Shown here one piece after another: positions 36,997 to 46,781 of a stretch of DNA of 64,000 nucleotides. The stretch covers positions 3,764,501-3,828,500 of the forward strand of contig NZ_CP007451.1 in the NCBI RefSeq assembly GCF_000626635.1. The letters run 5' to 3'. How positions within the stretch are numbered: the stretch's first letter is position 1; each line of letters begins with the position of its first letter. The translations under genes were made by a program, and so were the position numbers. The notes under the pieces were generated by a model. It saw only the letters and a program-made list of their open reading frames with translations. It was not told the DNA's origin and did no database searches. The stretch is from Draconibacterium orientale (GTDB taxonomy: Bacteria; Bacteroidota; Bacteroidia; Bacteroidales; Prolixibacteraceae).

Positions 36997-38948
36997 CAGC
37001 ATTAGAGCAAGTATTTAACTGTATAAGGGAAGAGCAAAATTTTGTTCTTCAAGGTGGTGCTGGTAGTGGTAAGACTGAATCCCTTAAACGTGTAATTGAG
37101 CATATATCAAAAAACTATCCTGGAAAAAAAATTGCTTGTATTACACATACCAATTTAGCAGTTGATGAAATTAAGTCTAGGGTTGATGATGATTATACCA
37201 TCTGTACAATTCACTCTTTCTTAAACGACTTAATAAAAGACTACAAGAAAAATCTTCATGAGGTTATTGGTGAAATCTTCAAACTTAAAAAAGTCGATAA
37301 TGGAGAGCATAAGGATTATAAAAAGTGCTATGAAAAATATGCTTCAACATTGCATTCTGTGTTGAAAGAAACAGTACCAAAGGTAGTTGGTAAAAGAGAG
37401 TACGATAAAGAGCCAGATAGATTCTATAATGAATTAAATGCAAATATTGAGAAGCTTAATTCTGAAATAGAAGTTTTAATAAAAGAAATAGATTTCAATG
37501 AGGTAAGGTATAATGAAACAAGATTTGACAGCTTTAGAGATTTGTCATTTGGACATGATAGTCTACTTGTAATGGCATCCTTGCTATTTGACAATTATTC
37601 TCTGCTCACAAAAATATTACAAGATAAGTACGACTTTATTTTTGTAGACGAGTACCAGGATACCAACAAGGCAATTGTTGATATTTTCCTGAATAAAATT
37701 CCTTCAGATAGTAAAACTATAATTGGGCTTTTTGGTGACTCAATGCAGGGTATTTATGATGATGGAATTGGAGATGTTGAAGAATATATTGCAAATGGAT
37801 TGCTTAAAAAAGTTGAAAAGGAAGATAATTATAGGTGTTCAGAACAGGTTATTGAATTTATAAATCAACTTCGCGATGATGGCTTAAAACAAGAAGTAGC
37901 TTTTAAAACAAAGAATGGCGAAGTAGAAACAAAAATAGATAGACAAGGTGCAGTTAAGCTTTATTATTCCATTTATGACGGCTCAAGAACCGCAAGTGGT
38001 AATCCTCAGAATAAAGAGGAATATTTACAACATCTAAATTCAGTAATTAAGCATGTTGATGATAACAATTACGGTTATAAAAAGCTAATGCTTACAAATA
38101 AGTCCATAGCCAGCGAAGTAGGCTTTGAAAATCTATATAATGTATTTAATGACAGATATGTTGATGTTAAGGAAGAAATTGAAAAAGATTTAACTAGACT
38201 TCAACTTTTAGATTTAGCAGAATTATCCAAAGCGTATTCAACAAAGGATTATAATTTCATTATTACAGAACTGAAAAAAGCTGGATTTCTGATAACTACC
38301 ATTGAAGATAAAAAGAAAATCAGTTCTATTCTTGATAAAATAGTAGCTTCCGAACATGGAGCAATTGAACTTTTGGAACTTGCTTTTGAAAATAGACTTC
38401 TTAAAAAGTCGGATTCATATAGTTCATACATTGATAGAAAAGATTCATTTTTGACTGATATTAAGGATGATGAGTTTTATCCTACTTTTAAAACTTATTA
38501 TGAAGGTGGACAAAACACATTTACCAAGATGGCGAAAGAAGTCGATGGATTAAACGAAGAAGTATTTAAAGAATTCCAAAGGTTATATAAGAAAGAAAGA
38601 TTCTACAATGATTTGTTTTCTAGTAAGATAAAGTTTAAAGAGATTTTAAACTACTTCTCTTATTTGAATGAAGAAACAAACTACATAACCATGCACAAGA
38701 CAAAAGGGTCGGGTATTGAAAATGTTATGGTTGTGTTAGATGAATATTTTTGGTATCAGAAGTATAAGTTTAAAACAATCTTTGATGAAAGTGAAATTGA
38801 CACTACAAAGAGGTTGTACAATCAAAAGTTATTCTATGTAGCATGTTCAAGAGCTATTGATAACCTAATCTGCATTAGACTTATTGCTCCTGATGAAAAA
38901 GATGATTTGTTAGGTTATTTTTCGAACTATGAAGAAATAAAAATATAG
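36981..38948 (+). CDS. gajB: GajB, UvrD-like helicase of Gabija
   Basis: A 655-aa SF1 helicase. Walker A QGGAGSGKTESL near residue 28, Walker B FIFVDEYQDTNKAI, motif III LFGDSMQGIYDDG, then NYRCSEQVIEFINQL, motif V TMHKTKGSGIENVMVVLDEY and motif VI LFYVACSRAIDNL. I start it at ATG 36981, which overlaps gajA by 16 bases and has an AAGGAT-like ribosome site; an ATG at 36945 would deepen the overlap. Works with GajA against phage DNA. Confidence 0.92.
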   Translation: MDSKITALEQVFNCIREEQNFVLQGGAGSGKTESLKRVIEHISKNYPGKKIACITHTNLAVDEIKSRVDDDYTICTIHSFLNDLIKDYKKNLHEVIGEIFKLKKVDNGEHKDYKKCYEKYASTLHSVLKETVPKVVGKREYDKEPDRFYNELNANIEKLNSEIEVLIKEIDFNEVRYNETRFDSFRDLSFGHDSLLVMASLLFDNYSLLTKILQDKYDFIFVDEYQDTNKAIVDIFLNKIPSDSKTIIGLFGDSMQGIYDDGIGDVEEYIANGLLKKVEKEDNYRCSEQVIEFINQLRDDGLKQEVAFKTKNGEVETKIDRQGAVKLYYSIYDGSRTASGNPQNKEEYLQHLNSVIKHVDDNNYGYKKLMLTNKSIASEVGFENLYNVFNDRYVDVKEEIEKDLTRLQLLDLAELSKAYSTKDYNFIITELKKAGFLITTIEDKKKISSILDKIVASEHGAIELLELAFENRLLKKSDSYSSYIDRKDSFLTDIKDDEFYPTFKTYYEGGQNTFTKMAKEVDGLNEEVFKEFQRLYKKERFYNDLFSSKIKFKEILNYFSYLNEETNYITMHKTKGSGIENVMVVLDEYFWYQKYKFKTIFDESEIDTTKRLYNQKLFYVACSRAIDNLICIRLIAPDEKDDLLGYFSNYEEIKI

Positions 38949-38993
38949 GATGAATTAGCTTTACTCATAAAAAATTAGAGAAATTAATCAATA

Positions 38994-40217
38994 ATGAAAA
39001 TACTCCATACATCCGACTGGCATTTAGGTAAACGGCTCGATGATTTTTCCAGACTAGAAGAACAAGAAGCAGTTTTGCAGGAAATTTGTGAAATTGCGGA
39101 CAATGAACAAGTCGATGCAGTGCTTGTGGCAGGCGATTTGTTTGATACATTTAATCCACCCACCGAAGCAGTAGATTTACTATACAAAACCTTGAAGCGA
39201 TTAACCAACAACGGTCGCCGTCCGGTTGTTGCTATAGCAGGTAATCACGATTCGCCCGACCGCATTGAGGCACCCGATCCGCTGGCTCGCGAGTGCGGGA
39301 TAATTTTTGCCGGATATCCAAATTCCCGTATTGCTTCGTTTGAACTGGAATCAGGTATGAAAGTGTTAAACAGCGAAGATGGTTTCCTGGAAGTACAACT
39401 CCCGGAAACTCCAGTGCCTTTGCGAATATTACTTACACCTTATGCCAACGAATACCGCCTGAAAACCTGTCTGGAAGTGGAAAACAGCGAAGACGAATTA
39501 AGAGCAGTACTTCAGAAAAAGTGGGAAGCACTGGCAGAACAATACTGTGATGATAAGGGAGTAAACGTGCTGGTTTCACATCTTTTTATGGTCAGAAAAG
39601 GAGATGAGTTGCCCGAGGAGCCCGAAGATGAAAAACCCATTTTGCATGTGGGTGGAGCGCAGGCGGTTTATACCGAGAATATTCCTGCGAAAATACAGTA
39701 CACAGCATTGGGGCATCTTCACCGGATGCATCGCGTCGATAATAATTCCAATCCGGTTTACTACAGCGGCAGTCCGCTGTCATACAGTTTTGCCGAGGCC
39801 AATCAGAAAAAGTTCGTTTTGTTGGTTGATGCAGACCCCGGGCAGATTGCGGCAGTCAGAAAAATCGAATTAAACAGCGGAAAGCGATTGTTACGCAAAC
39901 GTGCAGAAGGAATGGAAGACGCTTTGGATTGGTTGTCCGAAAATCAGGAGGCTTTAGTGGAATTAACGCTGGTAACAGAAACTTATCTGAATGCCACTGA
40001 CCGCAAGCAGTTAAATAAAGCGCATGCCGGAATAGTTTCGATTATCCCCGAAGTAACAAATCCGGATAGTTCGGTTGGTAACCAGCAAAAACAGATTGAT
40101 TTGAGCCGTAGTATGGAGGAATTGTTCCACGATTATTTTATGCATGAAAAAGGACAGGAACCGAACGATGATTTGAAGAATTTATTTACTGAAATTTTAG
40201 CTGAAGAAGAACAATGA
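38994..40217 (+). CDS. sbcD: SbcD-like DNA repair exonuclease subunit
   Basis: A 407-aa Mre11-type phosphoesterase. Motifs in order: ILHTSDWHLGKRLDD, LVAGDLFDTFNP, VAIAGNHDSPDRIE, VLVSHLFMV and YTALGHLHRMHRV, all with the metal-binding His/Asp/Asn. It forms a complex with SbcC and trims DNA ends and hairpins. It overlaps sbcC by 4 bases. Usually a chromosomal housekeeping pair; here it lies between Gabija and Wadjet genes in a mobile element. Confidence 0.92.
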   Translation: MKILHTSDWHLGKRLDDFSRLEEQEAVLQEICEIADNEQVDAVLVAGDLFDTFNPPTEAVDLLYKTLKRLTNNGRRPVVAIAGNHDSPDRIEAPDPLARECGIIFAGYPNSRIASFELESGMKVLNSEDGFLEVQLPETPVPLRILLTPYANEYRLKTCLEVENSEDELRAVLQKKWEALAEQYCDDKGVNVLVSHLFMVRKGDELPEEPEDEKPILHVGGAQAVYTENIPAKIQYTALGHLHRMHRVDNNSNPVYYSGSPLSYSFAEANQKKFVLLVDADPGQIAAVRKIELNSGKRLLRKRAEGMEDALDWLSENQEALVELTLVTETYLNATDRKQLNKAHAGIVSIIPEVTNPDSSVGNQQKQIDLSRSMEELFHDYFMHEKGQEPNDDLKNLFTEILAEEEQ

Positions 40218-43200
40218 TACCCGTACAACTCACCATACAAGGTTTGTATTCCTACCAGGAAAAGCAAACCATCGATTTTACAAAACTAACAGCTGCCAAT
40301 CTGTTTGGGATTTTCGGAACTGTAGGAAGTGGAAAATCCTCAATTCTGGAAGCCATTACTTTTGCCATTTACGGCCGGACTGACCGGTTAAATCTTTCGG
40401 GAGACAATCGTTACTACAACATGATGAACCTGAAATCGAATGAGTTACTCATCGATTTTGTATTTGAAACTGGTAAAGAACAAACGGCCTATCGGGCAAC
40501 GGTTAAGGGCAAGCGTAACGGGAAAAACTTTGAAGATGTAAAAGCGCTGGACCGGTCGGCTTACCGGAAAAAGGGGAACGAGTGGATTCCCATCGCAACG
40601 GCTGACCTGGAACAGGCAATTGGTTTAAGTTACGATAATTTTAAACGTACGATTATCATTCCGCAGGGACAGTTTCAGGAGTTTCTGCAATTGGGAAATA
40701 AAGACCGGACTCAAATGATGAAGGAACTTTTTAACCTCGGGAAGTTCGAATTTTATTATAAGGTGACCTCGCTCGAAAGCAAAAATAATGCACAAAAGCA
40801 GAATATTGAAGGTCAGTTGCAGCAGTTGGGAAGCGTTGATCCTGAACAATTGAAAGTATTCAAATCTCAATTGGTGCAACTTGAGAATGAACTCAAAAAA
40901 CAGAATGCAAAACTTACTGAATATCAGAAGACAGAAGAAGATCTTCGGAAACTTCAGGACCTGGCAAAACGAAAATCAGAAGCTGAAAAAGCATTCAAAT
41001 CCTTGCGGGAACAAGAGCCGGTTTTCAAACAATTAGAGCAGAAAATTTCTCGTTTCGAACAGTGTGTAATTCAGTTTAAACATTTGCTGGATGGATTAAA
41101 ATTGACAAATGAAAAAGTGCAGGTTCGCGAAAAACAGATTAAGCAGGATGAGGTAAAACAAAAGTTGCAGGAGAGCGAAATCGGAACATTGAACAAGAAA
41201 ATTGAGGAACTAAATCCTGCTTATGAAAAAAGAGAGGAGTTAAAACAAAAGGCAGAAGAACTTGGCCGATTGATACAAATGAAAACACTGGAGCAAACCA
41301 TTTCAATAGAAAATGGTCGGCTACAGAAAGGAACTCAGGTTTGCAATGATTATGAAAAAAATCTGGAACAATTAAAGATTCAGAAACAAGAGTTGGAGGC
41401 GCTGATTAAATTCTCAAAAGGGAAGATGCCCGATCTGGAACTGTTATCCGCGGTGAAAAACTGGTACACCGAGAAACATCTTCTCGAAAAGGAACTTCCG
41501 GCAATTCAAAAGGAGTTGGAAGAAAATCAAAAAACAACTTCAAGTCTGCAAAATTCTGTGGCCAAACTATTGGAAGAAGCCGGTCTTACACAACTGCCGG
41601 AAATTGAATATTCCAATATCCTTCAAATCTTAAAGGATAAAACGGGAAAAGCAAAGGAAAAGCAGAAAGCACTGAATGAGCAGGAAAGTCATATACGTGT
41701 GAAAGAACAGTTGAAAGCTTATTCCGAAAATATGGAAGATGGAGCGCCATGTCCGCTTTGTGGGTCGGTGCATCACCCCGATGTTTTAAAAACCGAAGAC
41801 CTGAACGACACGTTGTTGAAGCTTAATGTAGAAAAACAGGCAAACGAAAAGGAACAGGAACAGCTATCAGATTGGATAAGCCGCATAAATCTGCTCAGCA
41901 AACAGCAAGAGATGATTCATCAGCAGAAAAACTCTTTGTTGCAAAAACAAAAGGCTCAGCAGGAAAGAATTGAGGCTCATGCAAAGAAATTTACCTGGGA
42001 GAAATATCGCGTGGAAACCGAACTGGAAAAGGCGTTTCAGGAAGCAAGGCGTATTCAGGGCGAATTGAAAAAGCAGGATGATTTACTGGAGAAGTTAGGG
42101 AAGGATATTGATAAGAAAGGGAATGATTTTAAACGGTTTCAGGTGGAAGTCGATAAGATCAGAACCGTTTTAACAGTGCAGCAAACTGAACTAAAAACGC
42201 TGGAAAAGCAACTGCGGTTGATAAAAGCCGAAACTTATCAGGAAGTTAAAATTGAACAGATTGAAATAGAAAAAAGTAAGCTGCAGAAGGAACATAGCCA
42301 GTTGGAAAAATCTTTTTCCGAAATAACTCAGCAGATAACGGAGAAAAGCAAACTGCGCGACACCTTATTTGGTTCGGTACAGGCCGGCAAAAAGGAACTG
42401 GAGCAGGAAAAACAAAGCCTGCACAAGCTGCGACAGCAAACAAAGGAGCAACTGGAAAAATCGACGTATAATTCCATCGATGAGGTTACGGCGATCTTAT
42501 CGGAATCGTTTAATCCGGATACTGAAAAACAACGTATAGCTCATTTTAAAGATCAGTTTTTGCAAGCAAAGTCGTTATTGCAACAATTGCAGAAAGACGT
42601 CGGCGAACGAATCTATGACCAGGAAACACATCAGAAATTAAATGCAGACATTGCTTTGTTAAAGGAACATCTTGCACGGAAGAACCAGGAGCAGGGAAAA
42701 ATTGCAGAGCAGCTAAAAAAACTACAAAAAGATTTGGAAAGCCAGGCTGCTCTTCAGAAAGAACTAGAAAAGCTGGAGTTGCGGGCAGAGAATCTGAAAA
42801 CTATAAAATCGTTGTTCAAAGCCAGTGGATTTGTCAACTACATTTCGTCTGTTTACCTGCAAAACTTATGTAATGCAGCTAATGATCGTTTCTTTCAGCT
42901 CACCCGGCAAAAGCTGAGTTTAGAAATCACACCCGACAACAATTTCCAGGTGCGCGATTTTATGAATGGTGGAAAGATCAGAAGTGTAAAAACGCTTTCC
43001 GGCGGACAGACATTTCAGGCAGCCATGTCGCTGGCTTTAGCGTTGGCCGATAATATCCAGAAAATTACCGAATCGAAACAAAACTTTTTCTTCCTCGACG
43101 AAGGATTTGGTTCCCTGGATAAAGAATCGCTGGGAGTTGTTTTTGATACACTAAAATCGTTGCGAAAAGAAAATCGTATTGTTGGTGTTATTTCACATGT

Positions 43201-43291
43201 TGAAGAAATGCAGCAGGAAATTGATGTTCACCTTCGAATAGATAATCAAGAGGAGCGTGGAAGCCAAATTTGGACAAGTTGGATGGAGTAA
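40214..43291 (+). CDS. sbcC: SbcC-like ATPase (Rad50 type)
   Basis: A 1025-aa SMC-like protein. Walker A FGTVGSGKSSILEAI at residues 34-48, two long coiled-coil arms with the zinc hook CPLCGSVHHP near residue 513, ABC signature KTLSGGQTFQAAMSLALA and Walker B NFFFLDEGFGSLDKESL near the C-terminus. It drives the SbcD nuclease. Overlaps sbcD by 4 bases. In E. coli SbcCD cleaves hairpins and palindromes and limits some phages; a defence role here is inferred from place only. Confidence 0.92.
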   Translation: MIPVQLTIQGLYSYQEKQTIDFTKLTAANLFGIFGTVGSGKSSILEAITFAIYGRTDRLNLSGDNRYYNMMNLKSNELLIDFVFETGKEQTAYRATVKGKRNGKNFEDVKALDRSAYRKKGNEWIPIATADLEQAIGLSYDNFKRTIIIPQGQFQEFLQLGNKDRTQMMKELFNLGKFEFYYKVTSLESKNNAQKQNIEGQLQQLGSVDPEQLKVFKSQLVQLENELKKQNAKLTEYQKTEEDLRKLQDLAKRKSEAEKAFKSLREQEPVFKQLEQKISRFEQCVIQFKHLLDGLKLTNEKVQVREKQIKQDEVKQKLQESEIGTLNKKIEELNPAYEKREELKQKAEELGRLIQMKTLEQTISIENGRLQKGTQVCNDYEKNLEQLKIQKQELEALIKFSKGKMPDLELLSAVKNWYTEKHLLEKELPAIQKELEENQKTTSSLQNSVAKLLEEAGLTQLPEIEYSNILQILKDKTGKAKEKQKALNEQESHIRVKEQLKAYSENMEDGAPCPLCGSVHHPDVLKTEDLNDTLLKLNVEKQANEKEQEQLSDWISRINLLSKQQEMIHQQKNSLLQKQKAQQERIEAHAKKFTWEKYRVETELEKAFQEARRIQGELKKQDDLLEKLGKDIDKKGNDFKRFQVEVDKIRTVLTVQQTELKTLEKQLRLIKAETYQEVKIEQIEIEKSKLQKEHSQLEKSFSEITQQITEKSKLRDTLFGSVQAGKKELEQEKQSLHKLRQQTKEQLEKSTYNSIDEVTAILSESFNPDTEKQRIAHFKDQFLQAKSLLQQLQKDVGERIYDQETHQKLNADIALLKEHLARKNQEQGKIAEQLKKLQKDLESQAALQKELEKLELRAENLKTIKSLFKASGFVNYISSVYLQNLCNAANDRFFQLTRQKLSLEITPDNNFQVRDFMNGGKIRSVKTLSGGQTFQAAMSLALALADNIQKITESKQNFFFLDEGFGSLDKESLGVVFDTLKSLRKENRIVGVISHVEEMQQEIDVHLRIDNQEERGSQIWTSWME

Positions 43292-43377
43292 TCTAATTAA
43301 GATTAAGGGAAAATGTTATTTTTTATACATATTTAGCTTTATTAAGCGGATCCTTCATCTATAAAAAAATTGTTACA

Positions 43378-44919
43378 TTGAAAAAACTAAAAGTATTTAT
43401 ATCAAGTGTTCAGAGTGAGTTTGCCAATGAACGGGCAGAGCTGGCAAGTTATCTAAGGCTTGATCCATTACTTGGAACATTTTTCGAACCTTTTATTTTT
43501 GAAGAAGTTCCTGCCAATACTCATTCTCCAGGTAAGGTGTATTTGACAGAAGTAAAGGAATCGGATATTTATATGGGGTTATTAGGAACATTATATGGCT
43601 TTGAAGATGAAATGGGTGTTTCGCCAACTGAAAGAGAATATGATCAGGCAAAAGCAGAACATATTCCCAGATGGATTTTTATAAAGGACATTGTTGGAGC
43701 AGATCGCCATCCCAAAGAAATTGCCTTAATACGGAAAATTGAGCAGGATGTTTCCAGAAAGAAATTTTCCAATCTTGATTTGCTGAAAAAGGAAGTTTAT
43801 AATTCAGCAGTTCTGTATTTAAAGCAAACAGGAAAAATTGAAAGCCACGATTTTGACGATTCGTTACATCCTTCTGCTGACATCCAATCATTGGATGAAA
43901 ATAAAGTAAAAGAGTTTGTCGTTCTAGCGAGAAATAAGCGAAACTTTCCCTTAAAAGATACAGCATCAGTTGATCAAGTGTTGAAACATCTAAGAATGAT
44001 CAAGAATGGAAAGCTCGTAAACAGTGCTTTACTTGCTTTTGCTCCTGATCCTCAATTGTTTTTTCCATCATCAACTATTAAATGCGCTCATTTTCACGGA
44101 GTACAAGTGCAGAAACCAATTCCTGATTACAAAGAGTTTGGCGGAACTGTATTTGAGGTAGCAGATGAAGCTGTAAATTTTGTTCTTTCTAAAATAAACT
44201 TATCGACTGGTACCAGGGAAAAAAGTAATCAGGTTGAGACTATTTACGAAATTCCTCGTGCTGTTATCTCTGAAGCAATTATTAATGCAGTAGCTCATCG
44301 TGATTACTATAGCAAAGGCAGTATACAAGTTTCGATTTTCAGGGATCGAATTGAAGTAACTAATCCTGGTAATTTGCCCCCAGAGTTGGATATTAATGAT
44401 CTGAGAGAACCACATAGCTCTTATCCTCATAATCCGTTACTCGCAGGTTGTATGTTTTTGACAGGTGAAATTGAACGCTATGGTACGGGAACTCTTGAAA
44501 TGTTTAAACTCACAGAAGAAAGAGGATTAAGACCACCACTTATTGTTCTTGATGAAGGTTTTAAGGTGACGATTTGGCGACCTTCAGCTGAAGCCATACA
44601 TGATGCCGAACATGAAGCCATACATGATGCCGAACATGACAACATACATGACGTATCCGAACTATTTTCGGAGATAGTAGAATTGCCCCATCGTTTAGTA
44701 TTGGTTTTAAAGGGTGAAATGAGCAGGACTCTGCTGATGGAGATTCTTGAATTGAAGAACAGACCGCACTTTGCAACCAATTATCTTGAACCAGCATTAA
44801 AAAAAGGGTTAATTGAAATGACTTTGCCTGAAAAGTCAACTAGTAAAAATCAAAAATATCGATTAACCACCAAAGGATTGGGTTTGAAAGAGAAGTTGGA
44901 AGGTAAAATGCGGAAATAA
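43378..44919 (+). CDS. DUF4062 protein with GHKL ATPase domain and winged helix
   Basis: A 513-aa protein starting at a TTG (LKKLKVFISSVQSEF...). Residues ~1-120: DUF4062 (KVFISSVQSEFANERAEL, SDIYMGLLGTLYGFE, PTEREYDQAKA), a TIR/deoxyribosyltransferase-like fold. Residues ~275-390: GHKL-type ATP-binding domain (PRAVISEAIINAVAHRDYY, IEVTNPGNLPPELDI, GEIERYGTGTLEMFKL), as in RecG-like/AlbA-type regulators. A His/Asp/Glu-rich repeat (residues ~405-425) follows, then a winged helix. No start-codon alternative fits better. It could be a regulator or a sensor in the island. Lies 86 bases behind sbcC and 35 before jetA. Confidence 0.8.
   Translation: MKKLKVFISSVQSEFANERAELASYLRLDPLLGTFFEPFIFEEVPANTHSPGKVYLTEVKESDIYMGLLGTLYGFEDEMGVSPTEREYDQAKAEHIPRWIFIKDIVGADRHPKEIALIRKIEQDVSRKKFSNLDLLKKEVYNSAVLYLKQTGKIESHDFDDSLHPSADIQSLDENKVKEFVVLARNKRNFPLKDTASVDQVLKHLRMIKNGKLVNSALLAFAPDPQLFFPSSTIKCAHFHGVQVQKPIPDYKEFGGTVFEVADEAVNFVLSKINLSTGTREKSNQVETIYEIPRAVISEAIINAVAHRDYYSKGSIQVSIFRDRIEVTNPGNLPPELDINDLREPHSSYPHNPLLAGCMFLTGEIERYGTGTLEMFKLTEERGLRPPLIVLDEGFKVTIWRPSAEAIHDAEHEAIHDAEHDNIHDVSELFSEIVELPHRLVLVLKGEMSRTLLMEILELKNRPHFATNYLEPALKKGLIEMTLPEKSTSKNQKYRLTTKGLGLKEKLEGKMRK
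44590..44637 (+). repeat. Exact tandem duplication of 24 bp in the DUF4062 gene
   Basis: Two identical 24-bp units (beginning GAAGCCATACATGATGCCG) followed by a third, degenerate half-unit. They encode the peptide units EAIHDAEH. The unit length is a multiple of three, so slippage would change protein length without breaking the frame. Confidence 0.85.
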
Positions 44920-44954
44920 CAAATCACTAAATGAACAAGTGAGCTAAAATAAGG

Positions 44955-46196
44955 ATGGCTAAATTTGAAAAGATAGAAGATTTGCTTGGCGAGCTATATC
45001 GGTACCGAAAGCTTTTTTCCGGAATGTTTGATAAACGGATGTCTCCAATACAGGAAGAAATGGTCGTTTCGTTGGTTGAGCATGATACAGAGAAGCTGGA
45101 AAGACTAGCTGCTTTTGACCTTCTATTTCGAAATCAAGGCCTGATTAGCCTTGAACCTCGTTTGCAGGAATTTTTTGAGGAATTTATGGAAGTTGACGAA
45201 ACGGTTCATGTTCTGTACATCCAGGAGAATCTTGATCAGATTAAGAAAAATCAATCCTATTATTTGAAAGAGAATCAACCCAGCAAACGAGATCAATATC
45301 TGGTCAAAATCAAGAAACACTTGTATCGGATTAACCAAACTACGTTACAAAATATAAAGGCACTTCGAGATAATACTGATGAAACCTATAAAACAGAAAC
45401 AAATTTTGAGATAAAGAAGGAGAAGTTAACGGATATAAGAAATCAAAGAGATGCACTGGAGGGAGTAATTAAAGCCGTTGAAAGGGTATTGCAGGACGAT
45501 ATATTTTTCAAAACAGCGGCTGATACGGAATTGCAGCTTATCGTCCATCGGTTACGACTGGCCTTGAATGACAGCTTCCATAATCTTATTGAAATTCAGC
45601 AACAGATTATTGAATACCTAAACCATATCGAAAAACGGGTACATGTTGTTGAAAAAGTTCTACGATTGAAGATGCTTCGGGATAAACACTACCTGAAAGA
45701 ACGAACCAATTTTTACTGGATCGTCGGATCCAATCAGGATCTTCCTTTACGGAAGACCGAAGGTTTCCGTACCCGACTATCTATTCAGGATATGTTGAAT
45801 GAGGAAGAAAAACGGAAGCTGATTTTAAAGGTTAGGGAAAAACAGCAAAACCAGCGACTTTTAGCACAGAATACCGCCGGCAGCATATCTGATGAAGCTT
45901 TCAATGATAAAAATGAGATAGACAGTGTTTTCAATTATCATGCATTGAAACGGGTCTTCATGGGGAAAAACCAGGACCTTTTTTCTTTTGTCATGCATCA
46001 TCAGTTTGCTGAGGAAATCTCCATCAACAAACGTATTCAACTATACTGTCGGCTTGCCTCGCTATTCGAAGCGGATTTTGCTTTCTCGGAGGAAACCGGC
46101 CGATTTGAAAACCTCGAGTATGCACTTATTTATCCGGCCTCGAATTCAACAACAACCGATCCCCAAACTACTAACACGATAAACGATCCAGCCTAA
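44955..46196 (+). CDS. jetA: JetA, Wadjet kleisin-like subunit
   Basis: A 413-aa helical protein, charged, with winged-helix-like parts at the beginning (EDLLGELYRYRKLFSGMFDK) and long helices in the middle. It starts a four-gene set jetA-jetB-jetC-jetD of a Wadjet-type SMC plasmid-defence system, where JetA is the MukF-like kleisin that bridges the JetC ATPase heads. Identification rests on operon order, size and the JetC and JetD motifs downstream; the subtype is not resolved. Its stop overlaps the jetB start by one base. Confidence 0.75.
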   Translation: MAKFEKIEDLLGELYRYRKLFSGMFDKRMSPIQEEMVVSLVEHDTEKLERLAAFDLLFRNQGLISLEPRLQEFFEEFMEVDETVHVLYIQENLDQIKKNQSYYLKENQPSKRDQYLVKIKKHLYRINQTTLQNIKALRDNTDETYKTETNFEIKKEKLTDIRNQRDALEGVIKAVERVLQDDIFFKTAADTELQLIVHRLRLALNDSFHNLIEIQQQIIEYLNHIEKRVHVVEKVLRLKMLRDKHYLKERTNFYWIVGSNQDLPLRKTEGFRTRLSIQDMLNEEEKRKLILKVREKQQNQRLLAQNTAGSISDEAFNDKNEIDSVFNYHALKRVFMGKNQDLFSFVMHHQFAEEISINKRIQLYCRLASLFEADFAFSEETGRFENLEYALIYPASNSTTTDPQTTNTINDPA

Positions 46197-46780
46197 TGAA
46201 AGATTCAAACTACAGAACTGCAGAAATATTTGACATCCTGAGTAAAGGGCAATTTATATGCTCTAATGCGATAAATTCACAACGTCGTTATTTGTATCAA
46301 TATATTGAAGAGAATATTAATGAATTGGAGCCTAAATTCATAGACATTGGATATCAACTGGAAAATGGGAACAACTACTACTATTTCTCACGACCAAATG
46401 AAAGCACCCAGAATGTGGAAAACAAGATAGAAAAGGGTTTGCGCTGGCTCGATATTCTGGCATTCTTTACAACTTTTAGAAAGGACTTGTGCCGAGGGGC
46501 GCGTTTCAAGCTTTTCGACATTTTGCAACAGATCGATATCAATATGTCGTTGAAAGAACAGTTAACCGATTTACAAAAACGTACAAATCCCGGCAGAAAT
46601 TACCAGGAGATGCTCAATGATCTGATTCGAGAAGTGCAAAAGGAAGGCTTTATTGATCTTGAAAATGAAATGGATCAAACCTGGAAGATTCTGGATTCAT
46701 GGGATTACATGGAAAAGTTAGTAATGGCTGTGAATATTCAAGACGAAGAAATTAATAACCAACCACAGGAATTAAACTGA
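46196..46780 (+). CDS. jetB: JetB, Wadjet KITE-like subunit
   Basis: A 194-aa protein of MukE-like size and character (DUF4194-like): STQNVENKIEKGLRWLDILA, FRKDLCRGARFKLFDILQQI. It is coupled to jetA (overlap of one base) and jetC (one base between). In Wadjet JetB binds JetA and JetC to form the SMC motor. No enzyme motif, as expected. Confidence 0.75.
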   Translation: MKDSNYRTAEIFDILSKGQFICSNAINSQRRYLYQYIEENINELEPKFIDIGYQLENGNNYYYFSRPNESTQNVENKIEKGLRWLDILAFFTTFRKDLCRGARFKLFDILQQIDINMSLKEQLTDLQKRTNPGRNYQEMLNDLIREVQKEGFIDLENEMDQTWKILDSWDYMEKLVMAVNIQDEEINNQPQELN

Positions 46781-46781
46781 G

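Noticed and set aside
44590-44660. CRISPR array
   Set aside because: Only two and a half direct copies of 24 bp without spacers, in frame inside a coding region.
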